DNA of 64,000 nt from Ctena decussata. Its lineage: Eukaryota > Mollusca > Bivalvia > Lucinida > Lucinidae. Within the stretch, counting starts at the first letter, position 1, and each line of letters starts with the position of its first letter. The translations under genes and the position numbers were made by a program. The notes beneath the pieces are model-generated. The model saw nothing but the letters and a program-made list of their open reading frames with translations, did not search any database and was not told the DNA's origin. The stretch lies in assembly GCA_963989385.1 (NCBI GenBank), contig OZ022499.1, positions 47,233,757 to 47,297,756 of the forward strand. The letters run 5' to 3'. Shown piece by piece: positions 22,295 through 32,386 of this stretch.

Positions 22295-24361
22295 ATGGAG
22301 CAGGAGTTGTCGGTGTTCGAAGATCTAGAGAAAGTAGAAAGAGCAAAAAAGAGGGGAAAGGCTTGGCTATGCCTACACTGCTACAACAACTCGCAGAAGA
22401 GATGGGTAGACATCAAATGCCGTGTTGAGGATCACGTCATGAAGTATCATCTGGCGTTGGAGGAGGTGCCTTTTTATTGCAAACTGTGTATGTTTAGATG
22501 CCAGCGGAAAGAGCAACTGGTTTCTCATGTGACTAAATACAAGAGACATGTGGACATGGCGGCCAAGAGTAATATAATTGACCATAGTCCGTGTCTGGTT
22601 CAAAATGCAAAACCTCATGTCATGTGTTCAATGGATTATAAACCTCTTACTGCGGAGGAAAGTCTACAGCATTTTCTGGGAATCCGTCCGGCAGTCCAGT
22701 CAAGCACTTCACAGACCAGTGAGCAGGTTCTAGAGACAGAGGCTATGTGTGAGACAGACTCAGAATCGCCGATTCCAGCCACTAGAGGAGAAGATATAGC
22801 ACCAGCCTTGAATACAAACACCTCACCTGAAGTATTCGGTCAGATTGCTGCCCTAAATGTGTCCACAGATGTCAGTAGCCTGAGTCCTACCATAAGCCTG
22901 CCAACTGATGTGATCAGCCTGAGTGACCAGCTGATGTCCGGACAGCTGACGCAGCTGCTGAGCAGTATTATAAATAATCAACAGCTACTTCTGACGAATT
23001 GCAGCAATAGTCTGTCAACTGCTGGGTTACTGAGTCAGCCTGTTCGCGGATCTCTGCCTGCTACTCCAGCCCGTGCTCAGGATCTGACAGGTCCCCAGCC
23101 TGCTACAGAATCCACTGTCAGTCAAGAAGTGGTCAGCCAAAGCGTTCCTTCGATGCCCCAAGAAGTCGTGGGCCTCACTGTTCCACTATCAACTCAAGGA
23201 GAGGAGGATCAGTCAACGCTGTCAGCAGAAGATGTAGGGATGAACCAACCTGTGACACAAGAAGCTCAGGAGGTTGTCAACCAGACCAACACCCAACTTA
23301 GTCAAGACGTGGGCAGTAAACCAATCAAAGAACTAAGCCAAGATGTCAAAGAACCAGAAACTCAGACGAGTGATGTCATGGAAAGCCAACCGCTCGATCT
23401 ATCAGTGACTGTTATTGCTTCAGACTCCGCTGTGCCTAATCAGCGTAAGGTTAGAAGTATGCCTGAGAAGGAAAGCAGGAGTAAGGAGTCAGAGAAAAAC
23501 AAAGTTGAGGAGATGCCTCTGGACCTGTCAGCCAAATCAAATTTATCTGAAGGGCAGGATAAAGAAGGGATACAAGTAGAGACAACAGCTAATGAGAGAA
23601 CTGACATACGGAAAGTGGTAGTATCAAGAGAACTAGAACCAGCTACTACTGAAGAATATGTGCCACAATATGTGCCCACACCTGTAGAACAGCTTAAGGA
23701 GATGACAGAGAAGAGAGATCAAGAACCGGGGTGCTCAGTAGAGACTTTGAACCAAGGAAAGGATGAACACTTGCTAGAGGATATTCTTCAAGATGAAGAC
23801 ATGACAATTTCGTCACCAAAGAAAAGAGGGATAGAGAAAGAAGACAGACAAACTAATTATAAACGAAGAAAACAAGACCATTCTAATACTAAATTACCTG
23901 TAGATATTCAAGAACTAAGTGAAAGTACACTAGTGACGGTAGTTGATATATTTCGAATAGTCATGGAGAAGAACGCAGTAGCAGTGAGAAAGATGGAAGA
24001 GAAACTAACCGAAAATACAGTCATGATGTGTAAACTGATAGATGGAATAACCAGGCTGAAGAACTCGATCGACGAGCACGAGAAAGAAGAGAGGCGCAGA
24101 GAGGATAGGAGGAGAGACTTTGAAAATAGGCGGGAAGAGGAGAGAAGGAGAGATATTAGTAGATGGCGTGAAGAAGAAAGGAGACGGGAAGAATGGAGAA
24201 GAGAAGCTGAGAGGAAAGAGCGAGAAGAGCGAAGAAGGAAGGAAGAGAAGGTTGTAGACAAGGATAAATCGGACAAAAGGAAGGAGAACCAAGGTGATGA
24301 GAGGGCAGTTTTAAATGACAGTAACAACAAGCAGGTGGAAAGAAGGGGGAGACGGTGGTAA
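22295..24361 (+). CDS. Third ORF of the gypsy element: zinc-finger protein with two PLDLS motifs
   Basis: 688 codons, intact, in the position where retrovirus-like elements carry env. There is no signal peptide, transmembrane segment or furin-like site, so it is not an envelope. Two C2H2-type fingers lie at the N terminus: C26, C29, H47, H52 and C62, C65, H78, H85. The middle is Ser/Thr/Gln-rich and predicted disordered, with two PLDLS motifs at residues 366-370 and 408-412; PxDLS is the docking motif for the CtBP corepressor. The C terminus (about 600-670) is an Arg/Glu-rich helix, probably coiled coil. I infer a nuclear, chromatin- or corepressor-interacting accessory protein. The start is the first ATG after a candidate splice acceptor. 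Not a family I can name. Confidence 0.85.
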   Translation: MEQELSVFEDLEKVERAKKRGKAWLCLHCYNNSQKRWVDIKCRVEDHVMKYHLALEEVPFYCKLCMFRCQRKEQLVSHVTKYKRHVDMAAKSNIIDHSPCLVQNAKPHVMCSMDYKPLTAEESLQHFLGIRPAVQSSTSQTSEQVLETEAMCETDSESPIPATRGEDIAPALNTNTSPEVFGQIAALNVSTDVSSLSPTISLPTDVISLSDQLMSGQLTQLLSSIINNQQLLLTNCSNSLSTAGLLSQPVRGSLPATPARAQDLTGPQPATESTVSQEVVSQSVPSMPQEVVGLTVPLSTQGEEDQSTLSAEDVGMNQPVTQEAQEVVNQTNTQLSQDVGSKPIKELSQDVKEPETQTSDVMESQPLDLSVTVIASDSAVPNQRKVRSMPEKESRSKESEKNKVEEMPLDLSAKSNLSEGQDKEGIQVETTANERTDIRKVVVSRELEPATTEEYVPQYVPTPVEQLKEMTEKRDQEPGCSVETLNQGKDEHLLEDILQDEDMTISSPKKRGIEKEDRQTNYKRRKQDHSNTKLPVDIQELSESTLVTVVDIFRIVMEKNAVAVRKMEEKLTENTVMMCKLIDGITRLKNSIDEHEKEERRREDRRRDFENRREEERRRDISRWREEERRREEWRREAERKEREERRRKEEKVVDKDKSDKRKENQGDERAVLNDSNNKQVERRGRRW

Positions 24362-25396
24362 AGAAGGATAAAACTGGATTTATTGTTAATTTATTATTAT
24401 GGTAGATATGGGACTCAAGATAGATATTTTAAGCCAACTGTGTGTGAGAGAGGGGGAATCAGTGAGAGAGGTTGGAGAGAGAGAAATTTAAATTAAAAAT
24501 GTAAATTCTTTGCTTAAGGTTTTTTTAGGTTAGAGTGCGAATGCAGACATCATTAATTAAGGTCAATATTGTAAATGGTAAACCTACGTGATCAAGGGAT
24601 GGTTTTTGGCCTAGAAGCTTTTGGTTCTTTTTGTGTGCCTCCTGCATTTGCAGATGGGACTTGCTGCAAATGGGGGTAGGTCTACAATTACCTGTTTCTC
24701 TGTGTTTGGCTTTTGTCCATTCCTTTGTTCACTGGTTATATCGTTTCAATGATTTTCTATGGAAGAATCAATTAGGAACATGGCTTGGGCATTGGTGGGA
24801 AGTCACTCTGCTGACTACCTTTGTGCAAGTCAAGTCATTCTTCCAAAGGAAGTATAGAATATTTTATAAGTGGATGAAGGTCGAGTTAAATGAATTGTTT
24901 GCTGTAAGGCCTAAAATGGTGGTTGGTTCACTATCTTTGGCAATAATAATCTGAGTCTGGTAAAATGAACCACCATATTAAGCCTACAGTGTTGTTATTG
25001 TACCTTAAAATGTTTAATGGTTCCTGAAGCTGAAGCTAGTTTTACTAGTATAAGGGTTAAATTTTGAAGTTTAAAGCTGTTAAATAATCTCTTAAAATCT
25101 TAATGATAACTCATTTATTTTTTTATGTGATGATATTCCTCAATCAAAATCTGCAAGTATATGGATGTGTAAAATGTATTGAAAGATAAGTGTTATTGTG
25201 AAGTTAGCTTTAACAATCCCACTTCTGACACCAAATTGTACATCCTTTTAGTCATAACTGCATAGAAACTTCATCCACATCATTCTTCATGGGATTCGTA
25301 ACAATATCAGTTTCTCGAATTCTTATATCTTTTCATTGTCATTGGTTCCTTTCTTAGCTCGTTAGTTGGAACTTTAACGAGCTGAGAGGGGGGTAA
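24362..25396 (+). other. Region between third ORF and 3' LTR, ending in the poly-purine tract
   Basis: About 1 kb. It contains a 107-codon frame (24631-24954) rich in Leu, Trp and Phe that could be membrane-associated, but it shows no known domain and may be chance. The poly-purine tract GAGAGGGGGG (25384-25393) followed by TAA abuts the 3' LTR and would prime plus-strand DNA synthesis. Confidence 0.6.
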
Positions 25397-26811
25397 TGTA
25401 ATGAGCCAGTGTTTTAGCCTGCCGAACTCCGGATCGGTCGAATCCCATGTGATTCAAGATTGTAACAGGACAGTTTATGTGTATTTTATTGCTCGAATTG
25501 TTTGTCATACAAATCCATTTAGTCTGCCATGACTAGCAATGTTAACTTACCTGTTGCACATGATTAGTCCACATGTCATGTCTGTTTTACCCATCTTTTA
25601 ACGTAAAGTGTCCCAAATTCTGTATCAATTATTGTCAACACGTTTTTGTGTATTGATTTGTTTTGTGTAAGTACAATATTGAGTGAAAAAGAGGCTGTCG
25701 GAACGCTGTAAGAAGTCACCGAACTGTCAAAGTGAAACTTTCGCAGTTTCATTCAAATTAATCAAAGAACCCTCATTATTATTCTCATATAATTGCAAGA
25801 GTCTTCTAGACAATTCATTTCTGCATCTTCTCATATTTTTTTTACCATACATTCCATTCATATTTACTGAGATATCCGTCGTTTTCTGCAGGCACTGTCC
25901 GAGTTTTCGTTTGTATTTTGGCGGCCATTGAACTTTACCGCATTGTTGTTGTCTTCATTCTACAAGGAGACGTTGTAGGATCACGTGATCCTACAAACTT
26001 TTCTTGTAGGATCGTATGACTTTACACTCAAATCTTGTAGGAATGTATGATTTTACAGTAGATTTTTGTATGAACGTAGGATGTAGGGTTGTAGACTATA
26101 TAAAGAAAGCTGTAGGATTTTCGAGGACTTCGCCATTCGATACTAAGGTTGAGAAGACGCTAAATTAGTGTCTCTCGTCAATTTTTATTCTAATTTCTTT
26201 AGATTAAGTTCGCGTTTTATTATTTTATTATCAAGGGATAGGGAAACAATAAAACAACGTTTTAATTCATTTTTTAGATTTTATTAAGCATTTTCTTCCG
26301 AGTTTTCGTGATAATTTATTTCGCGCATCACATTTCATTTTTCATAAGTCATTTTGGCCACAGTAAACTTTCATTTGACATTGTAGGTAGACAGACACAG
26401 CTTTGGGTGCAAGTGATCACTGTTTTAAGCTAAATAAGTCATTATTGTCATTTTTCTGTTGAAGGAAGTTCATTTAACAAGTCCCATGCTACCATTTCCA
26501 TTTATCGCCATGTTTTAACATTGTATTAACTTGTTGATATTTCTAGTTGAGTTTGCATAAATAATCAAAGAGCTAAGAGAACTGAAGTCAAATTAAATAA
26601 AATATGCAAACTTCAGATAGGTTTTAGTCTTTTTTCTTTTCCATTTATTAACTAAATCAGGCTTTAGTTGAAGTCCATTTTATTTCCCATTTTGGGTTGC
26701 TTGGTTTTCCTACCCTGTCTGCCTGTTCAAAGCAAGTGCTACATAGAGGATCGGTGGTCTCTGGGTTACGAAGTGCTGGTCTGTACATAGTCCATATAGC
26801 GGACCGTAACA
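25397..26811 (+). repeat. 3' LTR
   Basis: 1,415 bp, matching 13398-14812 with one difference seen by eye (A26560 versus G14561). It ends CCGTAACA and is followed by the target duplication CTAT. In the integrated copy it supplies the polyadenylation signal (AATAAA at about 26248). Confidence 0.95.
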
Positions 26812-26815
26812 CTAT

Positions 26816-27489
26816 TTTTCACTTGCAAACTTTGCTTACGACCAAGAAAGCAAGTTGGAAACATCAATTTGACGCAAAACGGCTATAGAAAAGGTTGTGT
26901 CTCTGTCATGATGGCTGGCGCCTTTGAATTAACTGAATTTTTGCAATTTTAAAGCATTAAAGAAACAGAAAATTGGACTATTTCAGTGTAAGATCGAGTT
27001 TAATTTCAGTCTGAACGCTTCGCAACTCGTACAAATACTGCTTTGGGTGTCCTTTCGGTGAAATAAAAATCTATCTTACACTGAAAAATTTCAAATATCC
27101 TCTATAAATTAAGATCACAGCCAGTTGCGCATGCTCGGTTAGACGGTTTCAGTATCGGATAACCGGCAGGACAGTAATCTTGCGCAATTTTCACAAGTAC
27201 TTATCAATTTATTGCAATTAGGTGATAAAGAGTCGGTAACGATGATGGTACTTTTGAAGTGGGTTCTGTTGTTATTCCTTGTCTTACAATTCCCTGTTTC
27301 GTGTGTATTAATGACATGTACCATTTTCAACCAATGAAAACTTTTGTTATAAAACGGTTTAGGTTTATATATTTGGACCAGCGAGATAAAATATTATTGG
27401 ATGACAGTAAGTATACTAACGGCAATGGGCACAATGAGCCGTATATCGGAGAATTAGAGAAAATATAAAGTGTCCGAGGATACCCCACC
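26816..27489. other. Non-coding flank to the right of the gypsy element
   Basis: No gene recognised. If the GGGTCAAACC ends at 7.05 and 27.5 kb belong together, this is the right interior of that older element, separated from its left part by the gypsy insertion. Short frames here have no domain. Confidence 0.45.
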
Positions 27490-27513
27490 GTCCGAACGTA
27501 CCGGGTTTGACCC
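27490..27513 (-). repeat. TIR-like terminus, partner of the one at 7054
   Basis: Read on the minus strand from 27513: GGGTCAAACCCGGTACGTTC, then G-GAC; it matches 7054-7077 at all but about one position. A TA dinucleotide follows (27514-27515), as it precedes the left copy. Confidence 0.6.
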
Positions 27514-27515
27514 TA

Positions 27516-28030
27516 GGCCTAATAATCTACCCTGATACCGCGAGAATATGATTGCCGAGAGACTATGGAGTTAAACTAAAACTCATGAGGAGGTGAAAGT
27601 GACTTACAGACTGATCTTTGTGCTTGGCAGCAAATGTTATGCACAGGAAAGAGCATAAACACAGGAACAACTTCATTTTAAGACAGCTCACACACTTCCC
27701 GCAAAATTTTCTGTTTACTTTAAAACCTCCCATAAGAGAGAGCGCAAGGAGCTGGTTCCCGCTTTTCAAACATAAGGGATAAAAATCGAGACTAAGTAAC
27801 CGAACTCGCACAGCCATTGGAGAAATTGTAATAGTTGTGCATTGCATAACCTACATCATCATACACGCTGGCGAGTGAGGGGAGGTAATCCAAACTAAAA
27901 TTGTAAAAGAAAAATAAATAAATGAATAAAACTAGAAAATGTGTTTGTAACGCTATGTCCCCAACTTTATGCCTACCCCAGAATTACCTTGAGACGAGGA
28001 CACACCACCTTAGTTTCCGTTGCTTGGGCT
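27516..28030. other. Non-coding gap
   Basis: No gene, RNA gene or clear repeat end. The 94-residue minus frame (27563-27847) has no recognisable domain. Confidence 0.45.
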
Positions 28031-28146
28031 ATTACTAAAACCTTGTACCGCACCGCACCGCACTGGGGTGAAATAGAGTACCGCACCGCCGAAGATTACC
28101 GAACCCTACCGAATTTTACGGCCTCTACTGTAGGCAAAGGATATGT

Positions 28147-28167
28147 TTTTTTTTTTTTTTTTTTTTT
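28147..28167 (+). repeat. Poly-T tract
   Basis: About 21 T residues. On the minus strand this is poly-A, which could be the tail of a minus-strand retroposed copy, but the LINE coding end is about 330 bp away and no link is proven. Confidence 0.5.
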
Positions 28168-28370
28168 CTTCATATACTGCTACACCCTCTCTCGAGGATT
28201 ATGAGCAGGTGTACGAAGTACACTCCAGTTTTGCAGGATGAACCTCCTTGTAGCCATGTAACTGTGATCTACTAAAACCCGTGACGGACATAATGCCCGT
28301 GACGGTATTGTCACGGGTTGTCACGGGTTTTGTTGATACCATCACGGCAATGTCACGGATTGTCATATTC

Positions 28371-28490
28371 TGCTCTTGTCAGATGCCAGAAGATGGCCAC
28401 TATGTAATTTGTGACAAGTGCAGCATATGGTATCATCCTGCCTGCGAGGGACTAGAAGTTAACGACATACCATTTACCATTGGCCCATAA
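28371..28490 (+). pseudogene. PHD-finger fragment
   Basis: The plus-strand frame reads CSCQMPEDGHYVICDKCSIW then YHPACEGL, the first half of a PHD zinc finger (C-X-C, C-X2-C, H-X2-C). PHD fingers read histone tails. The second half (the closing C-X2-C) is missing: the frame stops at 28488, next to the 3' end of the minus-strand LINE ORF2. It may be an exon or a transposon gene cut by the LINE. It is unrelated to the PHD domain in LINE ORF1, which lies on the other strand. Confidence 0.6.
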
Positions 28491-28499
28491 GCTGCTTCA

Positions 28500-31250
28500 T
28501 CACTTAGGCGCAGCTCGCAGTCTATTTCTGATGGATGTTCCACTGGAAGCTCCAACGACGTCCTGAGACAGATTGTTCCATGGAGTTATCACTCTAAATG
28601 TGAAGAAATTTTTCTTCACCTCAGTTTTAACATGCTCCTTATGCAGTTTATAATCATGGCCCCTTAAATTTCTGTTTGGAGTGTTAAAGAGAGTCAGTGG
28701 ATTGGTACGATATTCATTATTTAGTAATTTATAGGTTTCAGCTAAGTCTGTATATTTTCTCCTCGACTCCAATGATTGTAAGACTGGTGGATCACTGCAC
28801 AAGGCAAGACATCGTCGTTGCACTTTTTCTAACAAGTCAATATCAGTTTTAAACCAAGGACTCCATACTACTGATGCATATTCCAATAATGGTCTTACAG
28901 TTGTTATATATAGTATGGAGATTTTCCTCTGTGTAATATTTGAAAAGCATCTCCGAATCATTCCAATTCTTTGATTTGCTTTCTTTGTGATTTCCAGTAT
29001 ATGTTTACGTGGATGAAGATCATCAGATATAATTACACCTAAATCTCTTTGCTCATGCACTTGCTGTAGCTCATATCCGTTTAACGTATAAATATATGAT
29101 AAGGACTCACGTAACTTTAAAACAACACATTTTAAGGCATTAAATTTCATCAACCAAGTCTTTGACCATGCAGCCAAAACATTTAAATCCTGCTGCAGTA
29201 ACTCACAATCTTTCTGTTCTTGAATAGGTCTATATAATTTGGTGTCATCGGCAAAAAGTTTAGCAACGCTTTCAACTGTGGCAGGCAGATCGTTGACAAA
29301 AATAAGAAATAAAATAGGCCCCAATATTGAGCCCTGCGGCACTCCGCTTATGACCTGTTTCCACTCGGAATGTCCATTCCTAAGTATTACTCTCTGGCGT
29401 CTTTCCGTCAAAAACCTCTCAATCCAGAATTTGATATGACCGTCAATTCCATAATGTGATAGTTTGTAAAGAAGGCGCTTGTGAGCCACAGTATCAAATG
29501 CCTTCGAAAAGTCAAGGTATATGATGTCTGTTTCTATCTTATTATCGAAAGCATTACACCAGTCATTTAAGGATTCAATTAGCTGTGTTACACAAGAACA
29601 TTTTGATTGGAAACCATGTTGTTTACATGAGATAATATTCTGTTTGTTCAAATGAGTTTGTAACTGATCAAGAATGAGTCTTTCGAGAAGTTTAACAATC
29701 TGGGAAGTTAGAGTCACAGGTCTATAATTGTTACATGTTTTCCTTGAACCACTTTTATGTAGAGGAGTAATATTACCCTCACGCCAGTCTTGGGGTATAA
29801 TCCCTGTATAAACTGATTCGTTAAAAATAAGAGTCAATGGCTTTGCAAATGCTGGAACTCTTTTTAACACATTCACGTGAATGCCGTCCGGCCCACATGC
29901 TTTATTGAATCTTAGTTTATTAATTTTCTTGATGACGTCTGCTTCAGTAATACGTTCAAATCTTAATTTTTCGGTCACTTTAGGATCAGTAATTGATATC
30001 GCACCAACCAACGGTTCCTCCTGTGTCTGAACAGAAGCAAAAAAGTCATTAAGCATATTTGCCTTATCTGTATCTTCGGTAATATTTAAGCCTTCAGAAT
30101 CCTCTAATATCTCGACCGTAGCCGCTGTTTTCTTAAAGTTCCTAGCATAATTGAAAAAACGTTTCGGATTGTCTTTTAAACTGTCCACAAGTGAATTTTC
30201 ATAGTCCCCTTTCGCTCTTCGCAATGTTTCAACTAAGAAATTTTTATCTGCTTCCATCAAAAGTTTACTAGCATTCAATCCTGACTGCTTAAATGATATT
30301 TCTGACTGTCTGCATTTCTTTTTTGCCCTCTTTACTGATCTAAATTTAGTCCAAGGAGGTTTATCAGGTACACCAGGCTTAACCAATTTTGTTGGCACAT
30401 ATTTATCAACCATACTGTTGTATATTTCTTTAAAACATTCCCATTTTTGAAGAAACTGTTTTCCATTAAACTCCTCATCCCAGTCAACAATCTGCAATGC
30501 CTCACTGAATGAAACATAATCACCTTTAGAATATAAGAAAATCTTTCTATGATTTGCCTCAATCCTTTCAAATTTGACAGAAAGTACAATATCAACAGAG
30601 CAATGATCACTGGTAGAAAAACTATTTACAACATCCACGGATGAAATTAAGTCAGTATTGTCCACTAAAACTAAATCTAATATGTTATCACCCCTTGTGG
30701 GTTTCAACACTAATTGAAACAACAAATTATCTTGAACAGTTTCTAAAAATGCAGATTCTAATACTCCTCTAGCTTCTAAGTTAACCCAGTCTATGTTACG
30801 AAAATTAAAATCACCAAGAATTATAACCTTTGTACAGTTTAGGCTGTTCAATGACTCACAAATATTTCTCAAATTGAACTCTTTGCCTTTTTCAGGTCTA
30901 TAAACACAACAGATAATAATTGGGTCAGTAACTTTTGGATAAACTTTACACCAAACCATTTCCGCGTTTGTATTTCCATTATAAAAAGTATCTGGTTTTA
31001 GGTAATCTTTAACTAAGATTAAAACACCTCCTCTTGCTTCATTTATAAAAGTTCCTTTTTCATAGAATTCTAATTTCCTATCTTGACGAAAACATGAATA
31101 GCCAAATTTTGTAAATTCAGAATTTTTAATATCCAAATCAAACCAAGTCTCTGATACTGCAATAATATCATATTCTTGAGAGGAAAGAAGATCGGCAAGT
31201 TCTGTGAATTTAGAGTATAAACATTGTGCATTAAAATATTTGATCTTCAA
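28500..31250 (-). CDS. CR1-like LINE ORF2: endonuclease and reverse transcriptase
   Basis: 916 codons, unbroken. Residues 1-230 form an apurinic-type endonuclease (KIKYFNAQCLYSK, AVSETWFD, ILGDFNFRNIDW, SDHCSVDI). The RT domain (about 430-720) shows ACGPDGIHVNVLK, YRPVTLTSQIVKLLERL, YLDFSKAFDTV, SGVPQGSILGP and the catalytic FADD. The C-terminal part has the IRRCFSN...YASVVWSPW block typical of CR1/L2-type elements. Endonuclease nicks target DNA, then RT copies the RNA at the nick. ORF1 lies 23 bp upstream on the same strand. All key residues appear intact, so this copy may be mobile. The clade beyond CR1-like is not certain. Confidence 0.93.
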   Translation of the reverse strand: MKIKYFNAQCLYSKFTELADLLSSQEYDIIAVSETWFDLDIKNSEFTKFGYSCFRQDRKLEFYEKGTFINEARGGVLILVKDYLKPDTFYNGNTNAEMVWCKVYPKVTDPIIICCVYRPEKGKEFNLRNICESLNSLNCTKVIILGDFNFRNIDWVNLEARGVLESAFLETVQDNLLFQLVLKPTRGDNILDLVLVDNTDLISSVDVVNSFSTSDHCSVDIVLSVKFERIEANHRKIFLYSKGDYVSFSEALQIVDWDEEFNGKQFLQKWECFKEIYNSMVDKYVPTKLVKPGVPDKPPWTKFRSVKRAKKKCRQSEISFKQSGLNASKLLMEADKNFLVETLRRAKGDYENSLVDSLKDNPKRFFNYARNFKKTAATVEILEDSEGLNITEDTDKANMLNDFFASVQTQEEPLVGAISITDPKVTEKLRFERITEADVIKKINKLRFNKACGPDGIHVNVLKRVPAFAKPLTLIFNESVYTGIIPQDWREGNITPLHKSGSRKTCNNYRPVTLTSQIVKLLERLILDQLQTHLNKQNIISCKQHGFQSKCSCVTQLIESLNDWCNAFDNKIETDIIYLDFSKAFDTVAHKRLLYKLSHYGIDGHIKFWIERFLTERRQRVILRNGHSEWKQVISGVPQGSILGPILFLIFVNDLPATVESVAKLFADDTKLYRPIQEQKDCELLQQDLNVLAAWSKTWLMKFNALKCVVLKLRESLSYIYTLNGYELQQVHEQRDLGVIISDDLHPRKHILEITKKANQRIGMIRRCFSNITQRKISILYITTVRPLLEYASVVWSPWFKTDIDLLEKVQRRCLALCSDPPVLQSLESRRKYTDLAETYKLLNNEYRTNPLTLFNTPNRNLRGHDYKLHKEHVKTEVKKNFFTFRVITPWNNLSQDVVGASSGTSIRNRLRAAPK

Positions 31251-31273
31251 ACCCTCTGAGATGTTTCTATTAT

Positions 31274-32386
31274 TTAGGCTTCTTCTCTCGCTGGCACTGC
31301 ATGCTGCAGTCCCAGTGGGTCTAGGGGTACTTTCTTTTTGACCAGCCGAAAATTTGGGCCCAGCTTCCAGTTTGGGTCAGTTGCTCTTTTTAGTTTGAGT
31401 TGCTCTCTTGCAGATTTTTCCTTTTCACGTTGCAGAATTGTATAGTCTGGAGAAATAAAAACTTCCCATGATCTAAAGTATACTGGGTTAACACATTTTT
31501 TAATATTTGCACTAACTTTAATTATTTTCATTTTTGTATCCTCATCTTCTAAGACTACTCTGATTGGTCTATGTTTAGGCTTATCTACACCCGGAGTGGC
31601 TTCGGCATTACCTACAACATATGCATGGTCAATAGCATTTGCATTACCAGTATCTTGTTCCACTCCATTGTCTGTTTTGTTTTTGCCACCAAGTCTGTGA
31701 ATAGTCTTTATTTTAGATTTATCAACCTGTAAGTGATCAAATATTTCCTCAACCTTAAGTTTGTCTTCAATGTCATCTTCTTTGATACCTTTGATGATAA
31801 TGTTTTTCTTCCTTTTATTTATTTCATCCGCCTCAGATAGAGACAACTCAATTTTCTTTGAGATTTTGGTTATGTCTTCAGCTAACCCTTTTATTTTGTT
31901 GTCATTAACAATAACTGATGTTTGTATTTGATCTACAACGTTTTTATCGGCCTTTGAGGTCATATCTTTTTCAACATTTTCAAGTCTACCTTCAACTTTC
32001 CCCAAAAATGTCTTACATTTTTCTTCTATTTCACGATCTGTGTGTATGGCCGTTAATGCTATTTTTTCACAATTATGGCAGTACCAATGGCATGTAAGAT
32101 TAGGTTTGCATAAAGTTTTATAGTCAGCTTCATCAAGACCTGGAACACATTTCAGACAAAATCTGTGGGAGCACCGATCACATTCTAAAAGTTTGTCATC
32201 TGTGTTAGTGAAAGATTTGGTACAGGAGTCACAAATCCATGCTACTTCTTTTTCCGGCAGTAAAGATTTTCTGTTCTGACTAGATTTTGCAGAGGTAACT
32301 GGTGAATTCTTCGGCAAGTTAGAGCTCACACCACGTGTTACGGGCCGCATGTCTGTGGCCGCCATCTTGAATTTAGCACCGCTCAT
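31274..32386 (-). CDS. CR1-like LINE ORF1: PHD finger, coiled coil, RNA-binding domain
   Basis: 370 codons. A Cys-rich PHD-type finger spans about residues 50-107 (WICDSC, LLECDRCSHRFCLKC, WYCHNC). A coiled coil follows (about 115-195, KCKTFLGKVEGRLENVEKD onward), then an RRM-like region (NIIIKGIKEDD, IHRLGGKNK, RPIRVVLEDEDTKMKIIK) resembling L1 ORF1-type nucleic-acid chaperones. ORF1 products trimerise and bind LINE RNA. The pairing of PHD finger and chaperone domain is known in CR1/L2 clades. The frame is intact and ends 23 bp before ORF2. Confidence 0.9.
   Translation of the reverse strand: MSGAKFKMAATDMRPVTRGVSSNLPKNSPVTSAKSSQNRKSLLPEKEVAWICDSCTKSFTNTDDKLLECDRCSHRFCLKCVPGLDEADYKTLCKPNLTCHWYCHNCEKIALTAIHTDREIEEKCKTFLGKVEGRLENVEKDMTSKADKNVVDQIQTSVIVNDNKIKGLAEDITKISKKIELSLSEADEINKRKKNIIIKGIKEDDIEDKLKVEEIFDHLQVDKSKIKTIHRLGGKNKTDNGVEQDTGNANAIDHAYVVGNAEATPGVDKPKHRPIRVVLEDEDTKMKIIKVSANIKKCVNPVYFRSWEVFISPDYTILQREKEKSAREQLKLKRATDPNWKLGPNFRLVKKKVPLDPLGLQHAVPAREEA

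Larger units (their letters stand above)
13398..26811 (+). mobile_element. Complete Ty3/gypsy LTR retrotransposon, 13.4 kb
   Basis: Two 1,415-bp direct LTRs (TG...CA ends) enclose gag, pol and a third ORF, all on the plus strand. A 4-bp target duplication CTAT flanks it (13394-13397 and 26812-26815). By eye the LTRs differ at a single base (G14561 versus A26560), which implies a recent insertion. Domain order protease-RT-RNase H-integrase is diagnostic of Ty3/gypsy. All three ORFs are long and unbroken, so the copy may be functional. At 13.4 kb it is larger than most gypsy elements because of long LTRs, about 1.4 kb between pol and the third ORF, and that ORF itself. A poly-purine tract precedes the 3' LTR. 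Confidence 0.95.

Noticed and set aside
23908..24330. Ser/Leu-rich minus-strand frames of 95-140 codons
   Set aside because: Shadows of the Arg/Glu-rich C terminus encoded on the plus strand.
22295..24361. Third gypsy ORF as an envelope gene
   Set aside because: No signal peptide, transmembrane segment or cleavage site; zinc fingers and charged coiled coil instead.
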